This document shows positions 24,901-38,919 of a DNA stretch of 64,000 nt, in pieces. Below the pieces are notes generated by a model, which was given only the letters and a program-made list of their open reading frames with translations, ran no database searches and was not told the DNA's origin. The DNA comes from Epiperipatus broadwayi (lineage: Eukaryota > Onychophora > Udeonychophora > Euonychophora > Peripatidae): the NCBI GenBank assembly GCA_028023455.1, contig JAQFVV010012402.1, positions 10,456,292-10,520,291 on the forward strand. The letters are read 5' to 3'. Positions within the stretch are counted from its first letter, which is position 1, and every line of letters starts with the position of its first letter. Both the position numbers and the translations under genes were made by a program.

Positions 24901-27900
24901 CGTTTAAAAAATAGTGAAATATTACTATACACAGAGGACCCCAAAATAACCAGAATTTTTAAATAAAAAATTATAAATTTATTTTTGGGTGTTACAAATT
25001 GAATTGCTTTAAAAAGTATACTCTATTTAATGCAATACACTAGTCTAAACTTCTCATTTTTTGAAGTAATTCAGAAGCACTTTCAAAGTGATGTGTTTTA
25101 ATGCTTCTGTCTCACACACACACACAGTTCTAACTCCACAAAAAAGTGGGACATTTTCCCATTTGACTGATTAAAAAAAGATTATATGAAGTGATATCAA
25201 ATAAATGTAGCTGATAGATAAGCTGGCTCATTCTGAATTAATTTAAAAGTGTTTCACACTCAAGGCTTTGAAAGATGACCCTGTTGGGGTGGAGTTTGCA
25301 TTTTTTTGCACAAAATGGTATGTTTACATTTTACTACATCACATAAATGTTTCAGAACTGACAAATAAAATGTCTGATCATTCTGAATTAAATCTGAGAT
25401 AAAAATACCATTTGTGTCAAAAAAAGTATCAGAGTTAATTCAACATTTCAGTCATTATAAATAAAATTGACAAAAGTGCACTTTACAATACAATGTATTA
25501 CATGGTTTCATGATTTCACATGATTGTGTCATTTGGAAGATTGATTTTCAGGATGGTTCCTACAGGATGTATGTACCAGAAAAAGTATATACTACATCAG
25601 GCACGCATACCAGAGAATGATAGCAATTATTTTTGAGTTTCCCCTTGTAGATAGTTGTAGAAGCCCAATGTTAAACAATCATTAAACAGTAGCATTACTA
25701 AATGAATATCTTCATCTCAATTAATGAATAATGAAATACAATTGAAAATATGGCATTTAAATTTCCTTTTTTACATTTCAGTGAAAAAGTCTCACATCCA
25801 TTTAGTTTTTCCATATACTATCTATAATATGTAGTCATCACAAAAAGAATGTATATGTATTGATAAACTGAGATCTGCTTGAATGAAACTAAACTGATGT
25901 ACAATGGTGTCTGAATATTCAATTATTAATAATAATTATCATTTTTGTGTATAACTCAATATTGCTTTTACTTTTATTATAGTAAGAATTTCAAAAATTC
26001 AAAAATGAAAATCAGCCTATTAAAAAGTTGATGTGCTACTAAATAACACGATTTTATTTTGGCTATACAAAAATAGCATTATATTTTTATAATTTCCTAC
26101 TTAAAATTTTATTAAAAAATCCACAATATGGAAACAATACCTATGAGTAACATAACTTATTGACAAGTGTCTAATATATAACAGAAGTTAACATGTGATT
26201 CGACTTTTAGATAAATCCTTGGCTCATCTGTCATAGAAGTATGATATCTACACCACTGGTTACTATTATATTTTTTTTTTAATTTTTACAGACAAATCAT
26301 TCACATCCATCTAACTAACCTAACTAACCTAAGTTAATCTGGCACTTTTATCCTTTTGATAATAATAATAATCAAATACTCATTTGAATAACTAGGTAAG
26401 TCAATTTTGATTCTTCTATCTGACAAAAATTTCTAGGCATTCTTTCTTGCACAGAAACAAATTTTCAACTTTTACCTGCACTAAATTCAAATCTCATGTT
26501 ATATATAGAAGTATTAACTAAAGTGTTATAAACATTTTCACTACCTCTTGGCTTACATTAAGTTATAATTTGGCAATTTAATCTAAGTGCCATTATTCAA
26601 CTCTAATGTGCAAGCATTATTGTTGGATACCAGTGCTATACAAACTCTCAGTCATGTTTCTACTTATTAGACTTCATTACTAGTAGGCAGTGCAATGCGC
26701 ATGTATGTTGGGCAGCCATCTTTTATTCCATTTACGTTATCAAGATAATGGCTTAAAAATTTCGAACACTAATTTATACACATATGTAATTATGTATAAA
26801 ATACATACACCAACAAAAAGCCAAAAAATTAGACTGATACAATTATATCATGTTAAAGTTAAATAAAAAGTGTTAAAATTATAATTGACAACGAGCAGTT
26901 TTTGGAATTGCATTAACCAAAACGTTGATCTTATATATTAATCTCCATACTTAATAAAGTAGTGCAAATATAAGAGATAATTTTTTTTAAATTCAATAAA
27001 GTTGTTTTATAATAGGCTTAAAAATTAATATATATATATATCATAATACAATATGAGAAATGTTATTGCTTTATGCATTTTTAGTGCAGTGTCACGTGAT
27101 CAAGTCACACTGATTCCCAATCGACTAACCATTCAATTATTATTATTTTATTTTTTTTATCAAAGTTATTCATAAGTATAGATTTATTAACTTTCCTTTC
27201 TAGATTTTTATTTCAATTTTCTACATTTCCAACTCACTTTATTTAAAAAAAAGGACTTCATCATATTTTCTTAGAACATTGTAAATCAAACCTGCCATTT
27301 GAAAAAGTGTCAAAAGGTCTTCCTAAAATAAAAGCATTAAAAAGCTTTTGCAAAGAATTTCTTGGTCAGATTTGTATAAACCAACCTGGGATTTCTCTTT
27401 TAGGAAAAGCTCAGAAATATATTTGGTTTTAAAAAATTAGAAACAATTTATTGTGAAATATTAAAATGTAATATTAAACGATATGTATAACTATCAGTTT
27501 TCATAGCAATATCTATATTTCACCTATTTTTTTAAACTTACTTTTATCCCACTTTCTTTTGTTTATATATAAATAATAAGCGTATAAATAAATTTTACCT
27601 GAGTTACAGATTACATAAGATTGACCGCTTATTAAATTAATTAAAATTAAAGATCCTTTTATATAATCCAAACAAATTTTAAAATTATTTATATAACCCA
27701 AATTTTTTTTATATACATAAAGGTATTTAGAAGGAATTCACATACATAAAGTATTGTGTTATACTATAGTATGTGTATTTATAATAGAATATATATATAT
27801 ATATACAACGAATATACAAATGTTCAAACAGTGTTAACAAATTAAGCAAGTCTAGTTAGAAGTCTAGCTAATGTTTGGAAAGTAGACTCTTTATATTCTC

Positions 27901-28434
27901 AGCCTATGGATAGCTTGTCTTGTGTGCCACTTTGTGATGACAATATCTAGCAATTTTCTGCTTTACTGTCGAGTATGCTTCACTGCATTTACAATATTGT
28001 AAACAACCTATGAACTGCCATTTAATGTCTGATGTTGTCTAAACATCTGAAAGTTATCGCTTTTCTCTCTTAGATAGACCTCCGTATACAATGATAGTCC
28101 CATCCTTACTGGAAACGATTGGATTCAATGACCTAGATTTCCAATTGGCCATTTATTTACTTTTATTGTTATTCCATTGTTCGGACTTATTGTAACGAAT
28201 TAATCATTAATAGTGTTGTAGTAATGACAAATTCATTATTTGAGGGTAAGCTTCTGCTCAAATAGAATGAGTTCACAACATAAAGATAATTATCCTACAA
28301 AAATTAATTATATGCAAATTACATGAGGACACATTAGATTTACAATAAAAAAAGTAAATTATACTGTGTATGAAAACATAATTATAATAGAAATAAAATA
28401 ATCAAATGGATGTATTGCTTTGGAGTTCATAAAA
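21901..28434. other. AT-rich stretch without identified genes
   Basis: About 22803-23040 is less AT-rich, has overlapping short open frames on both strands and reads like an old dispersed repeat (GTTTGCGGCTGTATCCCG at 22863). About 23690-23850 is similar. TA-rich microsatellites occur at about 23350-23365, 27030-27041 and 27790-27804, and a CA run at about 25110-25126. No exon, RNA gene or transposon could be supported elsewhere. Confidence 0.4.
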
Positions 28435-28439
28435 AATAA

Positions 28440-28522
28440 AAGTACTAAAACTTGCAGAACTGGACTGGATTTGAACTCCAGGTTCTGCCATTTTGCTACT
28501 ATACCAAACCATGCCAGACAGT
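28440..28522 (-). repeat. tRNA-derived SINE fragment
   Basis: On the minus strand the sequence has an A-box-like GGTTTGGTATAGTAGC and a B-box GAGTTCAAATCC, spaced as in tRNA-derived pol III promoters. It directly adjoins another SINE at 28555. Confidence 0.55.
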
Positions 28523-28554
28523 GGTAGAAGTTACAAAATAGCAGCCAAGATGTC

Positions 28555-28640
28555 ATCGAAGCTGCCTTGCAAACAAGTAGTTGGTTGCAGACAGTTGTGG
28601 GTTCGTGTCCTGGCCCATGCTATGACATATAAAAAAAAAG
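28555..28640 (+). repeat. tRNA-derived SINE fragment with A-rich tail
   Basis: It shares CTGCCTTGCA, a B-box-like GGGTTCGTGTCC and a GCTATGACA end with the copy at 48890-48995, and is followed by a run of A (28630-28639). The A-box half is worn. Same family, opposite orientation to that copy. Confidence 0.65.
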
Positions 28641-30605
28641 TTACAAAATAGCAATCTACTGCAGAAACAGTTCTAATGTTATATAACTACTACAGTATCT
28701 TTTCTATTTTGTACTACTGTTTTTATAATTTTTGGTAGAACTCTGAACTTATGGAAAGAAGAATGCTTGGTTATAGCCATAATCAATTTTAATGTTTTAT
28801 TCAAAATTTTGTCTTATTTTTATTAGTTGTCTGAAGTTGTCAAGTTTTCTTTTGTTTCAAAAATACCAAATATTTTGAAAAGAACTGTGGGTATAATGAA
28901 TGAATATCCATGTTTACTATGAATGTGCTCAATCATTTTATATATATTTTTATATTTGAAGAAGTTAATCTATCATAATAAAATAATGTTGAAAAATATA
29001 AACCTAATTAACTGAAAAATACAGCTAAATCCGTATTTCACAAATTTTTATTACTATCACCACTATCTTCCAGTTTATTTTGCTCTAGTGCTTTGACAGT
29101 TATTTCTGCCCAAAAAACACCAAGATGAACAAGTTATCAAAATGCAATCAATTATTGTGTTTTCTGAAGAGAATTTTGTAGTAATATAATCTATATGATC
29201 ATAATAAAAGCATTGTATCAATTTCAGTTATAGTCCTAGACAAGCAATCCATTATATCATTGTCTTATCTATTAATGTATTAAAGCTAAATTTTTATGAG
29301 TTATACAGAGTTTGTCAAGTATAATAACATGCCATATAATTTAAGCTTATCAGTTTTTATAACACTTTCTTTGTGAAATGAAAAGAGTATGTATATTACA
29401 AATCAATACATTAATAACATTGCATTATTTAATTTACATACTTATTTTTATATGTTGGTCTGATAGAGATTTGTTATCACAACTTCTAATATTTTGTCAT
29501 TATCAATTTCAAGTTATGATTATTGTGTAACATTAGTAAGTTAATTTATATTTAATTAAATCACCATTATTATTAATAATAACTATTTATTTGAGAACCT
29601 CAGTGTTAGCATTAATTTGTTTTAACTTCATTTTTAGTAATATTTAACAGAGTAACATTGCAATATCCACTATAATTTGTTTCAAGCCTTGCTGGTGTAC
29701 ATTATACATCATGTACAATAGCTCATATTATATATGTATTAAATACCTAAATCTAAACTAGTCAATATAAATTCTAAAACAACCAATGTTTACACTGCTG
29801 CAAGCAGAATTCTCAAGTGTAAAGGACTACAAAGATAACAACTTATTTATACTAAATATTACTCCCAATTCCACTTACATCTCATACACCCTTAATCTTA
29901 AAAGAACTTTTAATTAAGTTAATTGCTCCTGAATCATACATTTTTAATAATAAAAATTCTATAATTTTTTTCCTCATTTCATTTCTCTTATTTAAAAGTT
30001 CTTTTAATATTAAGTAAATAAGATATTTATTTTATATAGCGTGATGTTTTTAAACTGTAATAATAATCAGCATTAAGCTAATGCATATGTACTTTGTGGA
30101 TTTTAACTATAAATGAATACTCTCACTTTTCAAACACAAGATAAAGTTTTTGTGAAAAGATAGAAAATCCATCTATCCTTTCAACCAAACATTTAAGTAT
30201 GGGCAAATATAAAGCATTTGGAAATGAGAGCATGAAGATATTAAACAATCACTTGGGTAATGTTTAGTATAAATATGTTGTTATCTTGTAGTCTTACATT
30301 TGAGAAGTCTGTTTGTAGCAGTGAAACCATTGTTGTGTTTTAGAGTTTATTTTCTTTGACTAATCTTGTTGAGTTGTGAATTTGGGATAATTTTGATATA
30401 TATATATATATAAATTTGTAGTATTATTTCTGAGAGTTTCTATGTAATAGAAATATATTATCTAAATAGCTGATGTTGCAGTACAATAACAAATACTTTC
30501 CCCAGAGCTTCTTTCCCAAATTATAAGAATGTGTATCTCTTTCTTCGCATACATTCTTTCAAAATACCTCCACACTGTGAACAAATCTTTACTGTAAAAA
30601 TTAAT
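28641..30605. other. AT-rich noncoding stretch
   Basis: Nothing recognisable on either strand. A short TA run lies at about 30397-30411. Confidence 0.45.
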
Positions 30606-30609
30606 AATG

Positions 30610-30780
30610 TTAATTCTAATATTCTCACAGATAAATAATGAATTCATAGTATTATTTCCAGGAGCTTCCATGTAATAAAAATATAATTGCTAAATAGCTG
30701 ATGTTTAGTTTTATTACATGGAAGCTCTCAGAAAAAATACTATGAATTCATATTTTATCTGTGAGACTATTAGATTTAAT
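30610..30780. repeat. Palindromic (foldback) element, about 170 bp
   Basis: About 30610-30682 is the inverted complement of about 30708-30780, with few mismatches (shared TGAATTCATAGTATT and CTTCCATGTAATAAAA in opposite directions). The short loop is about 25 bases. A third partial copy occurs at about 30418-30470. It is a MITE or simple foldback without coding capacity. Confidence 0.75.
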
Positions 30781-32715
30781 ATATATATATATAAAACACA
30801 TGCCATTCTATGTATATAGTATATATACATTAAGATTATAATAAAAAAGTTAAAAATATATACTTATTAATAATAAATAAAAAGAGCACCTTTACCTATA
30901 AATGTATTGTGTGTTTTTCACTCATTTGCATTCACTCATTTTTAAAAATAAAATGAATAGTAAAATGTCAGACTTTCATCATAATTACATGCACACTAGG
31001 TGATATCTACTTTATTCAATATTTTTCTCCACTAAGGAAACAGAAGCTTTCTGTTACAATATAAAAATAATTCAATTATTTTTTTCTGCATTATTAAATC
31101 AATAACTTTCATTTTATCACTTAAGAAAGATACCTTACAATTTTTATTGAATTTAGAAAACAATTTATTACATGTAATATTGTATCACATAAAGAAAAAA
31201 TTATGTGCTTTCAATATAACCAGAAGAAATGTAATTAATAAATGTGATATTGTATGATGCTCACAGATGGAAAAATGGCTGTTGCTGTATTGTATAGTTT
31301 AATAAATTATGAATTTTTAATATTTTATTTTTTATTTATTGGCATTTTTTTTACTTATTTATATATCTTTGAATAACATAAAACTGAAGTAGTGTATATT
31401 AATGCAGTATTTATCACACATTCACTGTATTAAATAAATTAGTTTAATTCTGTCCTTTAGACTCTGATATTTTATCTAAAATATAATTGCTTTTTGAATG
31501 ACTTTCAATTGATTTTCTTTTAAATTTTTATAAAAACTTGTCTGAAATATCTATGATTGCTTCTGGATTATTAGAAATATATCTACTCATATTAATTATC
31601 AAAACTGATGTCTGGCTATTTTTTCCTATAAATTCTTTATTTTAATTTTTTTTTTGTAAAATAAAATATTTTATGTTGTTTTTGTTCTGCAATTATATAT
31701 GTATGTAACATTTTCTTGGTGAAATCATCTTACTTAGCCAGATATCGAAGTGTGTACCACAATAGTATATATATACATTGACTTAGTATTTAACCTACAT
31801 TGTTATGCAATAGAGATTGCTTATTCTGAAAAAATTAATCTAATAGACTTTAAAATTATTAATCTGGACAATATTAAACAAAGTGAAAGTTATTACTAGA
31901 CTTTTATATTTAATATAATGCTCCTCATTGACAAAGGTCAAAAACCAAACAAAAACATATCTGAAGATTTAGTTGTTATTACCCATTGATTAGTGAATTT
32001 TTGTAATAGATGGTTCTATAATAAAATGAATTATTGTTTTTAAATGTAAATATGAAAATATAAATGAAATATGTAATCCTTTGTTGGATATATAACAACT
32101 TTATCACGGGATCGAAGGTACTTACTAAAATATGTAGTTTTTTATCTAGTACCATATCTATATAACTATGTAAGAAAGTTGTCTTCTTGTTGACAATCTT
32201 AGAGTCATTTTAATCTTAGAAAATTAACTTTATTAATGCTTCTCATTAACAAAATAAGTCAAAATTTATTCTAGAGATTTTTGTTGATGCTGTACCTAAT
32301 GCCCACTGTGATGTTTATAATAGATGGCTCTTGAATATAATAATAATATTTTAGGGCACAATTTTAAATTTAGAATTATATCATAAAATAACAAGCCTTT
32401 ACATCATTTAAGCATTTATTAAATATATAACGTAATGACATTTATGACTTATTACTATAATGATTGTAAATGATAGTCTTTTTTTTATAAAGTTTATTTG
32501 CAATGAGTTAGAATAAATATAACATGCTGAAGAATATTCAAATAAACTTGTTTTAAAGGTTAACATATATAAAACATTCTATTTTATTTGATGTTTTCAC
32601 TACTAATTCAAGCCTAATTCCTCCTATTCCTTTCTTGAAAGATTCTAGTGGCAATTTCAGCAATATTTGCAAAATTTTACTTTTACAATTAAATCTTTAT
32701 TTTATATTTACACTG
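30781..32715. other. AT-rich noncoding stretch
   Basis: Nothing recognisable on either strand. Confidence 0.45.
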
Positions 32716-32717
32716 TT

Positions 32718-32940
32718 TATTGCTCAGTTGGTTAGAGCATTACCTTAAAATTTAATACTCAAGAATCTAAGGATCCAAGTTCAATTCCCATGCTAATACT
32801 GTCACTGGTAGGGTCAGAAACATTTGAAGAAGTGGAGAGAATAATACCTCCCAAAAGTTGTGCATATACTAACCTGTTTGATGGGCTATCATTAACAGTT
32901 GAATGTATTTGGAATATTTAAATAAAGTTAATTTTTTCTA
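32718..32940 (+). repeat. tRNA-derived SINE (family with copy at 44097)
   Basis: A good A-box (TTGCTCAGTTGGTTAGAGC, 32720-32738) and B-box (AAGTTCAATTCCCATG, 32777-32792) are followed by a shared body (GCTAATACTGTCACTGG, then GTTGTGCATATACTAA). The tRNA-like head resembles lysine/isoleucine-type tRNAs but the anticodon arm is worn, so it is a SINE, not a tRNA gene. Confidence 0.75.
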
Positions 32941-34950
32941 AAGACATTCAATATGCATATTAGATAATGGAAATATTCCAATATAAAAATACAACTAGAA
33001 GATCGTTATCACAAACCTTATAAAAGATAATGTTTGCACATTGCAAAATAGAAAAAATAAATAATTAAACTGAATACATAATGATAACAATGGATTTTTT
33101 CATATTGAATTGTAATCTTTGCTTAGTCATAAAAATTATGAAAGATTTCTTATATAAATTCCATTTTTAAAGTGGTTATAAATTTTAGTTGAGATATAAA
33201 ATTATTACTATTAAAATTTTACAAAAAATTTCTTCAATAACATTTCTGAAAGCAATTCTTTGTAGAAAATAATAACAACTTTAGCTTTATTGTAACTACA
33301 GTTTTAATAACATGTTTTTTTTTTAAAAATCAAACAGTTTCAAATAAAATATAATTGTAATCACATATGTTTTTGGTTTAAAATAAATATTTACAAGTAT
33401 ATTGCATAAATATCTTAAATAAGTAAATAAATTACTAAAAATTACAGTTTTTTTTAAATATTAAAAAAAGTATGCTTTCAAAAGTCTGAGAACAAGTTAT
33501 TTACCAATCAGTAGTATTGCCAGTTTTTTGTATTACGATACAATGAATCAGAGCATTGTTAACTTCTTTTGAATATAAAAATGTTATAATATCTGTATGA
33601 TACTGACACCTTCAGATTTTTTTAACTAATAATTTTAGTTCCAATTTTTACCACAAAAATACAATACAGCAAACTAACATTATAAATAACTGCAAAATAG
33701 CGAAGAAAAATCAAAGTGATAGCAGGGTCATACACTTCAAACTAAGTGATTCCATTATGACTGGAAAGTAACTTGTTAAATTAAGTATTTATTATTTATT
33801 ATAAAAACTTATTTTTGCTTAAAAAAAGATGAAATAAAAATACAAATTTTCATAAAAGTTAAACTATAAGATAACATTGCTAATCTTTATTTTATTTATA
33901 ATAAGTGTTTTATGGAACTAAATTATGTGATATTTAATTATCAATTTGAAGCAGCATAACAGCTGCATTCAATTGATCAAATGAATTTTGTTTGGTTTAT
34001 TTAATCAAGAATTGATTCAAAAATCTTTAGTTTTCAATTCAGACACTCATCGATTGCAGTAACATGCACAAAAATAATTATGTTTGAAATATAAGAAAAT
34101 AATGCAATGTAAAACTAAGGTTTTTAATACTTAAAAATTAATAAATAAATAATTTAATTATTCCAATGTGAAAAATTTTGAAACTATGTACATTAAAATA
34201 AAACAAAGTATGTCAAATGTTTTGCAACAAACTTGTTTTTAATAGAGCGGAAGCAAACAAACAAAAACTATTTATTTATAAATGAATAAAAATTAAATAA
34301 TTTGTTTATAAATAAATAAATAATGCATATAATTTTTAGAAAAGTAATAAATACAAAGTCTGAATTAGTCAGCGATTTAATTGAAAAATATAAAATTGCT
34401 ATGATGCATTGCTCATTTCTGTGAGAAAATATTTAATTTCTGATACAAAGCTAACCTTAGCTTTCACAAACATTATGCACATTTGGAATTAACATTTAAA
34501 TGAAGTCATTTTCAATATAATTCATAAAAAATTCTAGAATTGAAATTATAATTAATCAATTGTTTTGATATTAATAGACAGTACACTAATTTTCCTTAAA
34601 GATCTTTGGAATTCTTGCAAATTGAAAAGACTTTTTAATTAGCTATTAGTTATCTGTTCTTCATAAGTAAAAAAATACAAACCATGCACATAAACATGGT
34701 GTTTATGCATGTTGAGTCCATGTTTTATCTAAAGAATTGTTGACCAGTTATTTTAGCAATACAGAAAAAATCTTTTAAAAGCAGACATCACAAGACTTCA
34801 TAGTTTCTAGATTAATTAGTAGCTGAAAAGAAAAGAAAAACAATTGAATCATTAGTACAATAAAACATTGGTAAACTACTATCATTTTAGTGCTTAAACA
34901 TCATTTTACTTTTTAAGCAATTGTTATGTATAATTACTACCAGGAGATTA
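32941..34950. other. AT-rich noncoding stretch
   Basis: Nothing recognisable on either strand. Confidence 0.45.
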
Positions 34951-34952
34951 TA

Positions 34953-35115
34953 AAACTTAGAAAGAGACCATATGTGTGATGAATGGATTATATAAAGAAG
35001 TGTGCTGGAGTGGTGTGGAGAAGAGAGGCTAGAGATCAGAGAAGATTGATTGAACTTGTAAATGACCTTCATCCTGTAGTGGATTGATAATGGGTGAAAA
35101 TGATGAATGACTACC
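34953..35115 (+). pseudogene. RTE-type non-LTR retrotransposon, 3' end fragment
   Basis: It matches the last part of the element at 53118-53490 (GAGACCATATGTG, GGTGTGGAGAAGAGAGGC, then CCTTCATCCTGTAGTGGATT) and ends in a worn GAT-type tail (35095-35110). It is strongly 5'-truncated with substitutions. The minus-strand frame through it is a shadow. Confidence 0.7.
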
Positions 35116-35288
35116 ACTGGAAATTTTACAATGCAAATAACTTTTGTTCCTATAAAACTGTTTCAATTTTATAGTGCTCTTAAGTCATTTTGGAATTGAA
35201 ATATTGTCTAATGCATTTCCCAACATTAGAACTTTTCATTTATATTTTTGAAGATAAAAATAATTTAGTTTACTTCTCCAATAATCAT

Positions 35289-35640
35289 AATAGTATATAC
35301 AAGCGTTTTAAAAGCTGTTTGAAGAAGCTGTTAATAGCAAACAATCAAAATAAATTATTCCAGGTTAAGCGCTTTCCAGGTGTTATCCCTCATAATCATA
35401 GCCAAAATAATAATAGACTCAACACATGCTTCGCCATCTCCAAAAAATGGACAAGCTGATTTACATATACATTTGCATATATTACCTTTTAATAATATCA
35501 CAACAACTATTACTATTTTGGCTATGATTATGAGGGATAACACCTCGAAAGCGCTTAGCCTGGATTAACTCATTTTGATTGTTTTGTTATTAATAGCTTC
35601 TTCAACCAGCGTTTTAAAACACTTGTATATACTATTCTTG
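35289..35640. repeat. Foldback element with ~130-bp inverted arms
   Basis: The left arm (about 35289-35417) is the inverted complement of the right arm (about 35511-35640). Landmarks are TAGTATATACAAGCGTTTTA with its complement, and GGTGTTATCCCTCATAATCA with its complement. The spacer is about 93 bases. The arms are highly similar, which implies recent movement or gene conversion. There is no transposase, so it is a MITE or foldback-type element. Open frames across it exist only because the arms mirror each other. Confidence 0.8.
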
Positions 35641-36068
35641 AATATATAAATACCTAAAATGTGTACAAAACATTTATGTGTATGCATAAAACAAATTAAT
35701 TTATATACTTAAAATACATGGGATATTATTATCTCAGTAAAAGGATACAACTCTTCTGCATACCAATATTCTATCATTTTTAAACCAGAATTCATTTTTA
35801 CATGCTGTTAAAAAAAAAGAAAATAATGTATTTCATAGCATTATTTCAAATTTATTTAAATCACTGGCTATTGTTAGATTTTTTAATTAATTACCTTTTT
35901 TTTCAGAAAAGTCAATAATTTAATTAGCAAATAAAAAACATATAGTTATTAATTTATGTATGTATATATTTTTTACGTTTTATTTACAGTCAGTCATAAT
36001 CTTTTATTTATTCATAATTTGATAAGACATTTCTTATTAGAGAAGCTTCAGTTATTTTAAATTTTAAA

Positions 36069-36099
<31 letters not shown>

Positions 36100-38504
36100 T
36101 GCATTAGATGTTTATTTTATCATGCGTGAAACTATTTTTAATAATTTATATTGTATTTTTTATTACGTTTTCCCATTTATTTATTTTTTTATAAAAATGT
36201 AATTATTTTGCACTGAATAATTTTTAATTTTATAAATTGTTCAATATCTTTTTTAAGTAATCAATTAACTTATTCAAAAATGGTTTAATGATTTATTGTT
36301 TATTTGTTTGTTTTTTTGGCAAATTACTTAGTTTATATAGTGGATTTTTTTTTCTGAAATAAAATAAAACATAAAATTACTTTACATATATTTTTTTAGT
36401 GACAAATTTATTCAATCTTCATTTTATAAATTTATTTAAAATAAAAATATTGATATTTCTATTTTTACATTATATATATATTTTAAAAAAAGTTGTAAGG
36501 AAACATTTGTAAATACTTTTTAAATTATAAACCTATAATAGTTTTCCATTTTTATTTACATTTTAATGGAATATTGTTTATTAAAAATTTGGCATAAAAA
36601 ATAAATTGAAGACTTTTTTTTCTCGTTTGCTAATTTTGTATTAAATCATGTAGATTGTCGGCAATTTTAAGGATTCTAACCGTTCGCTCACCTACTTGAT
36701 CCGATCATCTGCAAATTTTGATTTCTCGTTATAGCTTGCTCGGCATATACACTTAGAGGGTTTCTTTTCAGTCTAATCTCAAGTTCCAGGTCGCTAAAAG
36801 ATACGAAGTTTAGAAGAAATATTTTAATTAATAAAAATCAGAATAATTATTCACATTCAAACTAGAACATTATTGATTTAAGAATATATAAAACAAATAA
36901 ACTTTAAAATTATTTACTTGTAATTATTTGTGCGTATGTAAGTTTTTCCTCTGGAAGCAAATTAATCATCATCACTGTTAATTCGCCATTGCTTGGCATT
37001 CTCTTAATACTACCTACTTTAGCATTTTTTTATATAATTTATCTTAGCATCACAATTTTAGATTATATCATAAATTTTAATGAGCTCCACGTTGTTAAAA
37101 TATCTGGTAAAATGAAAATCAGATGACTCAGAAAAGAAGAAATTAGTAACAATTAAATTATTAAAATATATAATTATTTGTAACATTAATTTATTTTTAT
37201 AAACGTAATTATGGATTCATCCTTAAATTAATTCTCAGTAATGTTTAGCAAAATAACAGGAGAGAGAAAAAGAAAAAATAGTTTTTTTTTATAAAAAGAA
37301 ATCTAAATAAGGAATCCTAGAATCAGTTTCATTGCAAGTAGATATCAAGTAAAAGGAAACTATTGAGTTGAAGCATGTGATGTTTCAAATTAATATGTAT
37401 CACTTTATACGTGAATTTACGTCCCTGATTAAATTATATTTCAGATTTTCAATTTACATGGCTTGTCAAGCACTGATCAAATGTATTTCAGACTGTTGCC
37501 TTGGATATAATATATAAAGTTTATATGGACTATTTTACAAATTTTGTTTTAAAAATATTTTTCTTTTGAAAGAAATCCAAATATCAGTTAACTTGGAAAT
37601 TCTGTAGATGGTAATTTATAGTACGTCTAAGATCCTGATTATAAATAAAGGCTATATTAGTCAGTTGACAGGATAAGTGACAGGGTTTGACCCATGGGTG
37701 TTGAGCTTCAAAGCCCAATGCATGACCATTTTGATTACGATACTAAAAGAACTTACTGAATGTAGAAGTTATTGCTACCTTATCCTTCTTTATGGATTAA
37801 AATAAGTGATTTGGTTGCAAAAAAAAAAAAAGATATACTATAGTTATGAAATAGAACTTTAGTTTGTTATTTGAAATTATCTGACTTACTTAAATTTTTC
37901 TGAGACCAATATATACATTAAGGATTTTTTCCACTATAAAATTTTAATCTAGAGTGAATGATATTCAGGATATTTTTGCTAATAAGTTACATATATGGTT
38001 CTAAATTTTGATTCCTTTTTTTTTTGTATAGAAAATGGTAATTTGTTGAGCACTGAGCTGGTTTTTAAATTAATTGGCATAATTTAGAACTGCATGGTTT
38101 AATATAGTAGTTAAATGACAGATTCTGGATTATACAGTTTTTGGATTGAGTTCACAGCTGGCATTTCTGGTGTTCAAACTTCTTACAAACTCTTGAGCAG
38201 TAAAGTCATTTGATTATTATTATTTGAACATCATTTTTTATTGACTCTTCTTCAATGTTTCTAAAAATTTTAGTGCAAATATCAATACCCTGTAGCATTA
38301 TTTATACTTATCTTCTATTATTACATAATATTCTTTTATTAGCTGATCTCATCAAAAGTTACTTGATTGTTATTACATACTTTTTTTTTACATTTTGGTC
38401 AAAAATTGGTCATTCAGCAAATTTCAAATATTTCATCTTGTCTTTCTTATTCATATTTTTTTATTTAATTACTTCAAAAGATTTGTCTATTAGCATATAT
38501 TATA
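35641..38504. other. AT-rich stretch with minor repeats
   Basis: A (TTA)n microsatellite lies at 36070-36100. About 36655-36800 is less AT-rich and has a B-box-like TCAAGTTCCAGG but no complete tRNA-like unit. No gene is supported; the open frame 38255-38542 is a hydrophobic AT-rich chance frame overlapping the repeat that starts at 38505. Confidence 0.4.
37645..37745 (-). repeat. tRNA-derived SINE relic
   Basis: On the minus strand an A-box-like TATCGTAATCAAAATGGTC and a B-box-like ATGGGTCAAACCCTG are spaced about 30 bases apart. No tail or partner copy was found with confidence. Confidence 0.45.
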
Positions 38505-38545
38505 TAATGAGCATGTTAATAGCACTTAACAAGCTTTTCTGAATA

Positions 38546-38600
38546 TCCCTATCTTCAGACTGGTTTCTAACTCTGGCTGTCATCAGTGAGACACAAGGAT
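38546..38600 (-). ncRNA. Hammerhead ribozyme, left unit of the dimer (helix III altered)
   Basis: On the minus strand CTCA, then the full core CTGATGA (38586-38580), helix II (AGC-CAGA-GTT, imperfect), GAAA (38567-38564), helix III sequence ACCAGT and the GTC cleavage triplet ending 38558. The core is intact but helix III has lost the palindrome ACTAGT seen in other copies, and helix I (GTCTCA against TGAAGA) pairs poorly. Activity is doubtful. Confidence 0.65.
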
Positions 38601-38919
38601 ATTCAGGCATTAGATTTAAAAATACCATGTCAAACCCTAGCATTTATCTAACAGCTAACTATTAAGTAGGAAATCTGAAATTTGAAGACATCCATATGGC
38701 TTCAAATCCAGATATCTAAATTAAATAGCCATATGGAACTGAACTAAGTTCAGATATACTATATATTAATAGCTTTAGCAATATAAATCATGAAATTCTC
38801 AATAGAAAAATAATAATTGCAAGAAAATCAAGTCATACGTCATTGTGACTTAATTTAATAAGCTTGTACTACACATGTAATAAAATGAGTATGCTAATAT
38901 CTTACTAAGCTTTTCCAAA

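Noticed and set aside
26310-26335. Repeats of CTAACC resembling telomere sequence
   Set aside because: Only three irregular copies (TAACTAACC spacing); too short and irregular for a telomeric array.
32718-32795. Possible tRNA gene with good A and B boxes
   Set aside because: The anticodon arm and acceptor stem do not pair, and the same head plus body recurs at 44097, so it is a SINE.
35355-35568. Near-identical peptides (LSLIIIAKI) on both strands
   Set aside because: Produced by the inverted arms of the foldback element, not by genes.
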